A stretch of 64,000 nucleotides of DNA from Sphingomonadales bacterium. Its GTDB lineage: Bacteria; Pseudomonadota; Alphaproteobacteria; SMXS01. This document shows positions 44,623-52,681 of this stretch, piece by piece. Each line of letters starts with the position of its first letter. Within the stretch, counting starts at the first letter, position 1. The notes under the pieces are model-generated. The model made no database searches, was not told the DNA's origin, and was given only the letters and a program-made list of their open reading frames with translations. The stretch is from NCBI GenBank assembly GCA_022844405.1, contig JALHLV010000005.1:1-64000 (forward strand), written 5' to 3'. Both the position numbers and the translations under genes were made by a program.

Positions 44623-45459
44623 TTACGCCGCATCTTCCACCGGATCGTAGCCGCCGTTCAGATATTCCAGCCGCCGCGAGATCTCGGCGTGGCAATACGC
44701 CGACATCGCCTTTCGGCCACCCGCCATCTCCAGCGTGACCGGCTCGTGGAAGGTGATCACCGCGGTTACCCGGCCGATGGTCAGCAGCTCCCAGAGATGC
44801 GGTCCCAGTTCCATGTCGCCGTACCAGCCGACGAAGGGCCGGAAGTGACGGCCGAGCGGCATCGAGTTGATCCGCGTATAGGCGACGGTGACCGGCTGGA
44901 CGGTCAGCGGCCGCGCGCCCTGCCAGCGTTCCGCCACCGCGAACAGGCTGCTCTTGAACGGCAGCACCCGCCTGCCGTCGGAGCTGGTGCCCTCGGGGAA
45001 CAGGATCAGGCTGTCGCCGGCCTCGAGGCGGGCGATCATCTTTTCCAGATGGGCGCCGGATCGGACGCGGTTCTCGCGGTCGATGAAGATGGTCCGCCGC
45101 AGGGTGGAGAGCCAGCCGAACAGGGTCCAGCCCTCCAGATCAGCGCGGGCGACGAAGGACGGCGTCATCACGCCGCCCAGCGCGCAGATGTCGAGCCAGG
45201 AGATGTGGTTGGCCACATACAGCACCGGACGGTCGCTGGAGCGTCTGCCGTGAACCTCTATGCCGATGCCCAGGATCCACGTCGACGCCTTGAAGAACCA
45301 GTACGGGATCTTCTCCTTGGCGCGGCCCGGCAGGCGCAGCATCAACGGCTGGAAGAGGATGACCGGCGCCAGGCAGAGCGCGACGCCCAGCAGGCACAGC
45401 AGCGCGCGCGCCTGGCTGAGCGGCAGGGTGCGGGGGCGCGTCGGCGAACCGTCGGCCAT
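44623..45459 (-). CDS. plsC: 1-acyl-sn-glycerol-3-phosphate acyltransferase
   Basis: PlsC makes phosphatidic acid. The 278-residue membrane-associated protein has an N-terminal hydrophobic helix (ALLCLLGVALCLAPVILFQP), the catalytic HX4D block (VANHISWLDI), the substrate motif FPEGTSSDGRRVLPF and later family segments. Length and motifs are normal. It lies 6 bases after fur on the same strand, with miaB following it. Acyl specificity is not decided. Confidence 0.93.
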   Translation of the reverse strand: MADGSPTRPRTLPLSQARALLCLLGVALCLAPVILFQPLMLRLPGRAKEKIPYWFFKASTWILGIGIEVHGRRSSDRPVLYVANHISWLDICALGGVMTPSFVARADLEGWTLFGWLSTLRRTIFIDRENRVRSGAHLEKMIARLEAGDSLILFPEGTSSDGRRVLPFKSSLFAVAERWQGARPLTVQPVTVAYTRINSMPLGRHFRPFVGWYGDMELGPHLWELLTIGRVTAVITFHEPVTLEMAGGRKAMSAYCHAEISRRLEYLNGGYDPVEDAA

Positions 45460-45465
45460 CGGGCG

Positions 45466-45882
45466 TCAGGAGTCCTTGTTCAGCGGTACGCCATAGAGTT
45501 CGAGGCGGTGGTCGACGAGCTTGTAGCCCAGCTCCCTGGCGATGAATTCCTGCAGCTTCTCGATGTCCTCGTTGCGGAACTCGACCACCTTGCCGCTCTG
45601 CACGTCGATCAGGTGGTCATGGTGCCGCTCGGGCACCTCCTCATATCGGGAACGGCCGTCCCTGAAGTCGTGGCGCTCCAGGATTCCGGCCTCTTCGAAC
45701 AGCCGGACGGTCCGGTAGACCGTCGCGATGCTGATATGGCTGTCGATCTTGACGGCGCGGGCGTAGAGTTCCTCAACGTCGGGATGGTCGTGTGCTTCCG
45801 ACAGCACGCGGGCGATCACCCGCCGCTGGTCGGTCATGCGCATCCCCTTGGCCACGCACAATTTTTCGAGTCGGTCCGGCAT
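45466..45882 (-). CDS. fur: Fur-family transcriptional regulator (Fur/Mur type)
   Basis: A 138-residue Fur-family repressor. The winged helix (GMRMTDQRRVIARVLSEA, then SIATVYRTVRLFEEAGIL) and dimerisation domain with metal-binding HHDHLIDVQSG and YEEVPERHHD are present. It lacks the C-terminal CxxC pairs, as do the alphaproteobacterial Fur/Mur proteins that respond to manganese or iron. With the Irr protein at 19451 the window holds two Fur-family regulators. It lies 47 bases after mucR and 6 before plsC. Confidence 0.93.
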   Translation of the reverse strand: MPDRLEKLCVAKGMRMTDQRRVIARVLSEAHDHPDVEELYARAVKIDSHISIATVYRTVRLFEEAGILERHDFRDGRSRYEEVPERHHDHLIDVQSGKVVEFRNEDIEKLQEFIARELGYKLVDHRLELYGVPLNKDS

Positions 45883-45929
45883 ACCTCACCTTTATCGAGG
45901 GATCCGGACGCGCCCGCGCCGGATACCCG

Positions 45930-46358
45930 TTACTTCCGGCGGCCGCGCTTGGTGCCCAGGCCGATCTTCTTGGCCAGGGTCCGGCGCTGCGCCGCGTAGT
46001 TCGGGGCCACCATGGGGTAGTCCGCCGCCAAGCCCCACTTCTCGCGGTACTCTTCGGGCGACATGTTGTAGGCGGTCCGCAGATGCCGCTTGAGCATCTT
46101 CAGCTTCTTACCATCTTCCAGGCAAATGATGTAGTCCGGCATTACCGAACGGCGAACCGGAACCGCCGGCTTGGCCTTCTCGACCGGCTCTTCCGGCGCG
46201 TCGGCGCCCAGCTTGGTCAGCGTGTAATACACCTGCTCAATCAGGTGGGGAACGTCGGCCATGGCCACGCTATTATTGGCCAGATGCGCCGAAACGATGT
46301 CGGAGGTCAGGGCCAGCAGGTCGCCGCGTTCGACGTTTTCCTTGGTTTCATTTGCCAT
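45930..46358 (-). CDS. mucR: MucR/Ros-family transcriptional regulator
   Basis: A 142-residue regulator of the MucR/Ros family, which represses exopolysaccharide, motility and virulence genes in relatives. The signature (YIICLEDGKKLKMLKRHLRT, then AYNMSPEEYREKWGL) is intact. One zinc ligand (the second Cys) is Asp and the last His is not in place (RTAYNM), so it is closest to the zinc-less Ml-type members. The flanks are basic (TKRGRRK). The promoter at 46400-46428 is close to consensus. Confidence 0.93.
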   Translation of the reverse strand: MANETKENVERGDLLALTSDIVSAHLANNSVAMADVPHLIEQVYYTLTKLGADAPEEPVEKAKPAVPVRRSVMPDYIICLEDGKKLKMLKRHLRTAYNMSPEEYREKWGLAADYPMVAPNYAAQRRTLAKKIGLGTKRGRRK

Positions 46359-46399
46359 GAGAGAACCTTGTTTCTGTTTGACTAGGAGAAATCTTCCGT

Positions 46400-46428
46400 C
46401 TTATAGGCCGACCGGAATGCATAGGCAA
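46400..46428 (-). promoter_or_regulatory. mucR promoter
   Basis: On the minus strand TTGCCT (46428-46423; 4 of 6) and TATAAG (46405-46400; 5 of 6) are 17 bases apart, about 40 bases before the ATG. A further TTGACT lies just upstream. Confidence 0.6.
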
Positions 46429-46462
46429 GTTGGATAGTCAATCGCGGGTGCAACAAAACAAG

Positions 46463-46711
46463 ATGACAGAACAGGTGGATCAGCGCCTCGACATTACAGC
46501 GCTATTGTGTCCGATGACCTTCGTGAGAACTCGATTGCTTCTGGATCGAATGAACCCCGGAGAGGTCGCCGAGATCATTCTGCGCGACGGCGAGCCCCTT
46601 CAGAACGTGCCCGCGGCGGTGCGCGGCCTGGGCCATGTCGTTCTCGCCCTCGAGGAAACCGGCAAGGCTGGCATTTTCCGCATGCTGGTGCGGGCCGCCA
46701 CGCCTATCTGA
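46463..46711 (+). CDS. TusA/SirA-like sulfurtransferase
   Basis: An 82-residue protein with the TusA-type fold: LDITALLCPMTFVRTRLLLD contains the CP-x4-R motif that carries the persulfide sulfur, followed by GEVAEIILRDGEPLQNVPAA. The ATG at 46463 is used; upstream TTG 46430 is less likely. It probably relays sulfur in the cell, for example to tRNA thiolation or another sulfur acceptor. It is divergent from mucR and its end overlaps the convergent rimI by 8 bases. Confidence 0.88.
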   Translation: MTEQVDQRLDITALLCPMTFVRTRLLLDRMNPGEVAEIILRDGEPLQNVPAAVRGLGHVVLALEETGKAGIFRMLVRAATPI

Positions 46712-47186
46712 GGTCGCGTCGCATGGTCAGCGCATCGACCTTCACGTTGTCGAGTCGCAGATAGTAGGCCTTGCGGCGCCCCACCTGGAAGAAGCCGAGC
46801 GAGCGGTAGAGCATCTGGGCCGACGGATTGTCCTCCGCCACCTCCAGGTACATTTCCCGGGCGCCGCCCTCGACGCAGCGGCCCATGCTGCGCAGGATGA
46901 GCTGGCGTGCGGTGCCCGCGCGCCGTTGTTGCGGCAGCACACCCAGCGACAGCAGTTCGCTTTCCGGCCCGGCGACGCGGCAGGCGCAGAAGCCAACGGG
47001 CCGCTGCCCGTCGTGTCCGTTCACGCTGGCCAGCAGGCAGAACGATCCGGGCATGCCGAGGACGTCCGAAAACGCCTGCGCCGACCAGCGCTCGTCGCCC
47101 GCTTTGCAGAAGCTGCCCGCGTGCAGCGTCGACAGCAGCTCGACCGCGGCGGCGCCCACTGGCGCGATGTCGACCAGCGCGGTCAC
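46704..47186 (-). CDS. rimI: ribosomal-protein-alanine N-acetyltransferase (RimI-like GNAT)
   Basis: A 160-residue GNAT acetyltransferase. The N-terminal part is the substrate loop (SFCKAGDERWSAQAFSDVL), followed by the acetyl-CoA site (LSLGVLPQQRRAGTARQLIL) and YLEVAEDNPSAQMLYRSLGF, the RimI-type core. GTG 47186 overlaps the tsaB stop by four bases. The tsaB-rimI pairing is widespread, and the enzyme probably acetylates S18 or other N-termini. The name rests on context as well as motifs. Confidence 0.9.
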   Translation of the reverse strand: MTALVDIAPVGAAAVELLSTLHAGSFCKAGDERWSAQAFSDVLGMPGSFCLLASVNGHDGQRPVGFCACRVAGPESELLSLGVLPQQRRAGTARQLILRSMGRCVEGGAREMYLEVAEDNPSAQMLYRSLGFFQVGRRKAYYLRLDNVKVDALTMRRDLR

Positions 47187-47851
47187 GCCAGTAGCCGACC
47201 GCCCGGCAGCTTGGCGTCCGGCGCACGGAGATAGAGCGGCCGCGGCGGCGCGGGCGGCACCGGCCGCGAGGCCGCGATGGCCGCCACATGGGCCGCGTCG
47301 ATGGTTTCGTGTCCCGGCAACACCGTCAGGCCGCGCGCGGCCGCCCCCGCGATGGCCGCGCCCGAGCCGACGATGACGCCGGGGCCACGCGGCAGACGGG
47401 CGACAAGATCGCCGAGATCGACGGCCGCCGGCGCCGACAGCGGCTCCTGCGCCGCGCCGGCGCGGAACGACTGCAGGTAAAGCTGGCCGCGCCGGCCGTC
47501 GATGGCGGCGACGATCGCGCCGCCGTCATGCGCCTGGCCGATCGCGCCCCACGCCAGCGCCTCCAGGCTGGTGACGCCGGCGACCTTGACGCCGGTCGCC
47601 ACGCCCAGGCCGCGGGCGACGGCGACGCCGATGCGCAGCCCGGCGAAGGTGCCGGGGCCGACGGTCGTCGCGATCAGATCCAGGTCGGCGTAGCCGACGC
47701 CGGCTTCGGCCAGCACCTGCTCGATCATCGGCAGCAGCCGCTCCACGAGCGCGCGCGGCTGGACCTCGTCGGCACGGGCGAGGCAGGCGCCGCCGGCCAC
47801 CAGGGCCACGGACCCGCCTCCCAGCGACGTATCGAATGCCAGCACGCGCAT
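47183..47851 (-). CDS. tsaB: tRNA threonylcarbamoyladenosine biosynthesis protein TsaB
   Basis: TsaB is the non-catalytic partner that stabilises TsaD in making t6A37 of tRNAs. The 222-residue ASKHA-fold protein starts MRVLAFDTSLGGGSVALV and contains TVGPGTFAGLRIGVAVARGL. The start is ATG 47851, since the upstream frame runs back through the nitroreductase gene. It overlaps rimI at its 3' end. Its partner genes tsaD and tsaE are not in the window. Confidence 0.94.
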   Translation of the reverse strand: MRVLAFDTSLGGGSVALVAGGACLARADEVQPRALVERLLPMIEQVLAEAGVGYADLDLIATTVGPGTFAGLRIGVAVARGLGVATGVKVAGVTSLEALAWGAIGQAHDGGAIVAAIDGRRGQLYLQSFRAGAAQEPLSAPAAVDLGDLVARLPRGPGVIVGSGAAIAGAAARGLTVLPGHETIDAAHVAAIAASRPVPPAPPRPLYLRAPDAKLPGGRLLA

Positions 47852-47862
47852 GGTTCCGGACG

Positions 47863-48456
47863 CTACCTGATGCTGCAGAAGTCGTCGAAGTCGGGCCGCG
47901 GGCTGCGCGGGAACAGGCCGGCGGGATCGCCATAGCCCAGCGCGCACAGGAAGTTCGACTTGGTGCTGGTGCCGGCGAAATACGCCTCGTCGACGGCGGC
48001 GTTGTTGAAGCCCGACATGGGACCGCAGTCGAGCCCCAGCGACCGCGCCGCCAGCATCAGGTAGGCGCCCTGCAGGGTGCCGTTGCGGAACGCGGTGGTG
48101 AAGGCTACCTGCTCGTCATGGGCGAACCATTCACGGGCTTCCGGCGCGTGCGGGAAAAGCCAGGGAATCTGATCGTAGAACTTCAGGTCGTAGCCGATGA
48201 TGGCGACGGCGCCCGCCGTCGTCACCTTCTCGACGTTCCCCGGCATCACCATGGTGGCGAGCCGGTCCTTCTCGGCCTGGGAATGGGCGAAGACGATCCG
48301 CATCGGAAAGCAGTTGGCGCTGGTCGCGCCCCACTTGGTCAGGTCGTATACCTGCCTGAGCTGGGCGGCGGTGACGGGCTTGGGCAACCATTTGTTCTGG
48401 GTGCGCGCCGTGCGGAACAGCACGTCGAACGCGGCCTCGTCGAGTACCTGGCTCAT
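47863..48456 (-). CDS. nitroreductase-family protein (RutE/HadB-like malonic semialdehyde reductase)
   Basis: A 197-residue FMN-dependent oxidoreductase. The opening LFRTARTQNKWLPKPV and LTKWGATSANCFPMRIVF, with the FMN-binding GTLQGAYLMLAARSLGL and DCGPMSGFN, resemble RutE/HadB-type proteins that reduce malonic semialdehyde to 3-hydroxypropionate in pyrimidine degradation. No other rut gene is near, so the actual substrate may be different. It lies between tsaB and the nfu gene, all on the minus strand. Confidence 0.85.
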   Translation of the reverse strand: MSQVLDEAAFDVLFRTARTQNKWLPKPVTAAQLRQVYDLTKWGATSANCFPMRIVFAHSQAEKDRLATMVMPGNVEKVTTAGAVAIIGYDLKFYDQIPWLFPHAPEAREWFAHDEQVAFTTAFRNGTLQGAYLMLAARSLGLDCGPMSGFNNAAVDEAYFAGTSTKSNFLCALGYGDPAGLFPRSPRPDFDDFCSIR

Positions 48457-48554
48457 GCGGTGGACTTCCCTCTGCTGGTGGCGTCGGGATCAATCTACGG
48501 CGGATTCCGCCGAAATCCAGCGGGGAAGTGACCGGCCGGCGACGCGCGCTCGGC

Positions 48555-49100
48555 TCAGACCTGCCGCACCTCGGAAACCTCGGGCACGAAGTGCCGCAGC
48601 AGGTTCTCGATGCCGTGCTTGAGCGTGGCGGTCGAGCTGGGGCAGCCCGAGCACGAGCCCTGCATGTGCAGGTAGACGATGCCGTCCTCGAAACCCCGGT
48701 AGACGATGTCGCCGCCGTCCTGGGCGACGGCTGGACGCACCCGGGTGTCGAGCAGGTCCTTGATCTGGCGGACCACATCGTCGTCCTCCTCGCCGCTGTC
48801 CTCGACGGGCGCGGAGTCGGCCTCCACCACCGGCAGCCCGGAGGTCAGGTGCTCCATGATGGCGCCGAGCACGGCCGGCTTCAGATCCTGCCAGTCCATG
48901 CCGTCGGTGGTGATGGTGATGAAGTCGCTGCCGAGGAACACGGCGGCTACGCCGTCGATACCGAACAGCCGCTGCGCCAGCGGCGACCGGGCGGCCGCCT
49001 CCAGGTTCGGGAAGTGCGCCGTGGCGTCGCCCATGATGTCACGGCCCGGCAGGAACTTCAGGGTCGCAGGATTGGGGGTGCGCTCGGTTTCGATGAACAT
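48555..49100 (-). CDS. NifU/Nfu-family iron-sulfur scaffold protein
   Basis: Nfu proteins carry [4Fe-4S] clusters to target enzymes. The 181-residue protein has an N-terminal Nfu_N domain (FIETERTPNPATLKFLPGR and SPLAQRLFGIDGVAAVFLGS) and a C-terminal NifU domain (about 105-180) with the cluster-binding CSGCPSS, the CxxC motif. ATG 49100 is preferred as the family begins MFIETE; an ATG at 49121 would add seven unlikely residues. The neighbours are unrelated. Confidence 0.93.
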   Translation of the reverse strand: MFIETERTPNPATLKFLPGRDIMGDATAHFPNLEAAARSPLAQRLFGIDGVAAVFLGSDFITITTDGMDWQDLKPAVLGAIMEHLTSGLPVVEADSAPVEDSGEEDDDVVRQIKDLLDTRVRPAVAQDGGDIVYRGFEDGIVYLHMQGSCSGCPSSTATLKHGIENLLRHFVPEVSEVRQV

Positions 49101-49236
49101 GGTTCGGCTCCTCGGAAGCATTCGACCGTCATATGCGCCACATCCTCCCGCTTTTCAAGCAGGGGTCCTTGCCGCACGCGACAAAATACGGGCGGCGAAG
49201 CCGGAATCGCCGTCCGTGATCTAGGCGATGGGAAGG

Positions 49237-49872
49237 TCAGTAGCGGCTGGCCGCCGGCGCCTTGTCCATGTCGATGCTGATCTCGCGGGTCACGCCGCTG
49301 GGACCTGGAAAATCGGTGAACAGCGAGCGCACCATCAGCGGCATCACCTCCTCCAGCCGGTTCGAGCGTCCGTCGCTGACCACGCGCGTCTCGTAGAGGT
49401 TCTGGCCGGGATTGCCGGCGGCGGCGATCTCCAGTTCCAGCCGGCGCTGGTAGACGGTGTAGGAGCGCACGTCCGGAGTGTCGCCATAGCCGAACCCGTA
49501 GCCGCCCCACGGACCCCAGAACGGCCGGTGATAGCCGTAATAGCCGCCGCCGTAGAAGCCGGTGTCGTAGGAGCGCACCTTCTCGCGTGCGCCGTCGAGG
49601 CCGTAGTCGAAGCGGACGATCAGCGTCGGCTGGGCGCCGCGCGCCGCCGGACGGTAGCCGACCCGCTGCAACTCGGCCGAAACCAGGCTGGTATACTGCT
49701 GGAACTCGAGGCTGCCCTGCTTGCGAGGATCCTTGGCGTCGATGACGAAGGTCTCGCCCGAGGGCGGCGGCAGGCGGTGCCAGCTCGACACGTCGGTGCG
49801 GAACTTGCTGGCGCACCCCGCGAGCGCGAGGGCGGCGACCAGTACGATGAGTAGTCTCGATGATGTGGCCAT
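49237..49872 (-). CDS. DUF4136-type lipoprotein
   Basis: A 211-residue lipoprotein: the signal peptide MATSSRLLIVLVAALALAG ends in a lipobox with Cys20 (LALAGC), so it is probably anchored in the outer membrane. The mature part has the DUF4136 pattern (FVIDAKDPRKQGSLEFQQYT, VSAELQRVGYRP) and a Gly/Tyr-rich segment (GFYGGGYYGYHRPFWGPWGG). Its function is unknown. ATG 49872 is used, as the longer frame lies over the trpS region. Confidence 0.8.
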   Translation of the reverse strand: MATSSRLLIVLVAALALAGCASKFRTDVSSWHRLPPPSGETFVIDAKDPRKQGSLEFQQYTSLVSAELQRVGYRPAARGAQPTLIVRFDYGLDGAREKVRSYDTGFYGGGYYGYHRPFWGPWGGYGFGYGDTPDVRSYTVYQRRLELEIAAAGNPGQNLYETRVVSDGRSNRLEEVMPLMVRSLFTDFPGPSGVTREISIDMDKAPAASRY

Positions 49873-49942
49873 TGGCGTTGTCCATGCCCCCCAGAGGCAG
49901 CGTTCCGTGGATTGCTCCACAATAACAGATAGGCTGCGGGTG

Positions 49943-50944
49943 TCAGGCCTGCAAGAAGCCCACGATGTCCTTGACCTGGCGCAGGATCGGCGCCGACCGC
50001 TCCCGCGCCTTCTCCGCCCCGGCATGGAGGATCGCCGTGACATGGGCCGGATCGTCGCGCAGCCGCCCGAACTCGGCCGCGATGGGTCCCAGCCTGGCGA
50101 CGGCCAGATCGGTCAGGTCCTGCTTGAACTTGGAGAACTGGGCGCCGTCGTACTGGGTGCAGACCTGTTCGGCCGACAGATCCGACAGCGCCGCGAAGAT
50201 CCCCACCAGGTTGCGCGCCTCGGGCCGGTCCTTCAGCTCCTTGGGCGTCCCCGGCAGCGGCTCGGCGTCGGTGCGGGCCTTGCGGATCTTGCGCGAGATT
50301 TCGTCCGGGCCGTCGCTGAGGTTGATGCGCGAAACCTCGGCCGGATCGGACTTCGACATCTTCTTGGTGCCGTCCTTGAGCGACATGACGCGGGTCGCCT
50401 CGCCGAGGATCAGCGGCTCGGGCAGCGGGAAGAAGTCGGTCTCGTAGTCGACGTTGAACTTCTGGGCGATGTCGCGGGCCAGCTCGAGATGCTGTTTCTG
50501 GTCCTCGCCCACCGGCACATGGGTCGCCTTGTAGAGCAGGATATCGGCGGCCATCAGGTTCGGATAGACGAACAGGCCGACGCTTGCCCGCTCGCGGTGC
50601 TTGCCGGCCTTGTCCTTGAACTGGGTCATGCGCGACAGCCAGCCCATGCGGGCGACGCAGTTGCATATCCAGGCCAGCTCGGCATGGGCGGGCACCTGGC
50701 TCTGGTTGAACAGCAGGGCACGGTCGGGATCGATACCGCAGGCGATGACCGCGGCGGCCACTTCCAGCGTATTGCGGCGCAGTTCGTCCGGCGCCTGGAA
50801 CAGGGTGATCGCATGCAGGTCGACGATGCAATAGAGGCAATCGTACTCGTCCTGCATCTTCACCCAGTTGCGGATGGCGCCGAGATAATTGCCCAGATGC
50901 AGGTTGCCCGTGGGCTGCACGCCCGAAAATACCGTCGCCGTCAC
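49943..50944 (-). CDS. trpS: tryptophanyl-tRNA synthetase
   Basis: A class I aminoacyl-tRNA synthetase charging tRNA-Trp. The 333-residue protein starts [20 protein letters not shown] (GTG 50944), with the HIGH-type motif in [13 protein letters not shown], and later the KMSKS motif ([13 protein letters not shown]). Both nucleotide-binding signatures and the length are normal. It begins 60 bases after the murJ stop and is likely co-transcribed with murJ. Confidence 0.97.
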   Translation of the reverse strand: MTATVFSGVQPTGNLHLGNYLGAIRNWVKMQDEYDCLYCIVDLHAITLFQAPDELRRNTLEVAAAVIACGIDPDRALLFNQSQVPAHAELAWICNCVARMGWLSRMTQFKDKAGKHRERASVGLFVYPNLMAADILLYKATHVPVGEDQKQHLELARDIAQKFNVDYETDFFPLPEPLILGEATRVMSLKDGTKKMSKSDPAEVSRINLSDGPDEISRKIRKARTDAEPLPGTPKELKDRPEARNLVGIFAALSDLSAEQVCTQYDGAQFSKFKQDLTDLAVARLGPIAAEFGRLRDDPAHVTAILHAGAEKARERSAPILRQVKDIVGFLQA

Positions 50945-51004
50945 GTCGTTGATCCCATCAATGCTCGAATGGCCGCAGGGTTATGGGCCTTTCGGACCCG
51001 TTTT

Positions 51005-52564
51005 TCAACCGTCGGCCTTGCCGCGGATCAGGCCGCGCAGCTCGCCCAGCCGCAGCGCACCGGTGAGCTGGGAGACGATGCCATAGACGGCCATGCCACC
51101 GACGACGATGACGGCCAGTTTCAGGATTCGCGGCAACTCGCTCACCCCGGGTCCGGACCACGGGCCGAATGCCACGCTCATGCCCCACAGCGCCAGGCCC
51201 ATGGCCGCCGCGGCGAGCAGCATGCGCGGGAGCCGGCGGCGCAGCCGCGCGTCGACCTTGAAGTGGCCACGCTTCATCAGCCCCCAGGTCAGCAGCCCCA
51301 CATTGACCCAGGAGGCGATGGCGGTGGCCGCCGCCAGGCCGAGCTGGGCGAAGTGCTGCATCAGCGCCAGGCTGATCAGGGTGTTGAGCACCAGGGTGAC
51401 GATCGAATAACGCACCGGCGTCGCCGTGTCGTGCCGGGCGAAGAAGCCGGGCGTCAGGATCTTCACCAGGATGTAGGCGGGCAGGCCGGCCGAGAACACG
51501 GCCAGGGTCATCGCCGTATTCCAGGTGTCCCGGGCGGTGAAGGCGCCGCGCTCGAACATGGTGGCGATCAGCGGCTCGGCGACGACCATGGACGCGACGG
51601 CGCATGGGATGGTGAGGAACAGGCCGATCTCCATGGCCCGGTTCATGGTCGACAGGGAGTCCTGCTCCTGCCCGGCGGCCACCTGGCGCGACAGCATGGG
51701 CAGCAGCGCGGTGCCGAGCGCGACGCCGATCACGCCGATGGGCAGCTGGTTCAGCCGGTCGGCATAGAACAGGTAGGAGATCGAGCCCGCTGGCAGGAAC
51801 GAGGCGATGATCAGGTCGATCATCAGGTTGAGCTGCATGGCGCCGGCGCCGATGGCAGCGGGCGCCATGATCCTGAGAAGCTGCCTGACGTCGGCGGTCA
51901 GGCGCGGCAGCCGCAGCCGGAGGCCCATGCGCGCCGACCGCAGCGCGCCGAACAGCCACAGGAACTGGAGCGCGCCGCCGGCGGTGACCGCCCACGCCAG
52001 CGCGTGGCCGGGCGGATAGGGCGGAACAAGCCACAGCATGGCCGCGATCATGGTCAGGTTGAGGATGATCGGCGTGCCGGCCACGGCGGCGAACCTGCCG
52101 CAGGCGTTGAGGATGCCGCCCTGCAGCGACACCAGGCTGATGAACAGCAGGTAGGGGAAGGTGATGCGGGTGAGCTCGACCGCCAGGCCGAACTTCTCCG
52201 GGTCGTCGCTGAACCCCGGCGCCAGGACATACATCACCCAGGGCATGCAGATCTGGACGACGGCGACGAAGGCGAGGAGCGCGGTGAGCAGCACCGCCTG
52301 GGTTTCCTCGGCGAAGCGCCGGGCGGTCTGGCCGGTTTCGTCCTCGGTCAGCCTGCGGGTGAACAGCGGCACGAAGGCGGCGTTGAACGCGCCCTCGGCG
52401 AACAGGCGGCGGAAAAAATTGGGCAGCTTGAACGCCACCACGAAACAGTCGGCGACCATCCCGGCGCCGAGCACGCCGGTCATCAGGATGTCGCGGGCGA
52501 GGCCGGCGACGCGGCTGATCGCCGTGAAGCCGCCGATGGTCGCGGTCGCGCGCCAGAGGGACAT
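51005..52564 (-). CDS. murJ: lipid II flippase MurJ
   Basis: MurJ flips lipid II across the inner membrane for peptidoglycan synthesis. The 519-residue protein has the multi-helix MOP-superfamily fold; the N-terminus reads SLWRATATIGGFTAISRVAG and the signature LARDILMTGVLGAGMVADCFVVA. Further helices run through RSARMGLRLRLPRLTADVRQ and ILVKILTPGFFARHDTATP. The glnD gene lies upstream on the same strand with a long hairpin between. The glnD-murJ-trpS order is common in alphaproteobacteria. Confidence 0.95.
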   Translation of the reverse strand: MSLWRATATIGGFTAISRVAGLARDILMTGVLGAGMVADCFVVAFKLPNFFRRLFAEGAFNAAFVPLFTRRLTEDETGQTARRFAEETQAVLLTALLAFVAVVQICMPWVMYVLAPGFSDDPEKFGLAVELTRITFPYLLFISLVSLQGGILNACGRFAAVAGTPIILNLTMIAAMLWLVPPYPPGHALAWAVTAGGALQFLWLFGALRSARMGLRLRLPRLTADVRQLLRIMAPAAIGAGAMQLNLMIDLIIASFLPAGSISYLFYADRLNQLPIGVIGVALGTALLPMLSRQVAAGQEQDSLSTMNRAMEIGLFLTIPCAVASMVVAEPLIATMFERGAFTARDTWNTAMTLAVFSAGLPAYILVKILTPGFFARHDTATPVRYSIVTLVLNTLISLALMQHFAQLGLAAATAIASWVNVGLLTWGLMKRGHFKVDARLRRRLPRMLLAAAAMGLALWGMSVAFGPWSGPGVSELPRILKLAVIVVGGMAVYGIVSQLTGALRLGELRGLIRGKADG

Positions 52565-52579
52565 TCAGCGGATCAGGCG

Positions 52580-52611
52580 ACCAGAGCAAAGCCGGTGGGC
52601 TTTGCTCTGGT
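52580..52611. repeat. 14-bp perfect inverted repeat between glnD and murJ
   Basis: ACCAGAGCAAAGCC and GGCTTTGCTCTGGT flank a 4-base loop, 15 bases before murJ and 70 bases after glnD. No T-run follows on the minus strand. It may separate glnD from murJ expression or be a small repeat. Confidence 0.7.
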
Positions 52612-52681
52612 TTCAAACAGATCGACCACGATCCATCCCAGTCGTTTCGACCCGGGTGGATTGTGTTGGCCGCCGCCGGCC

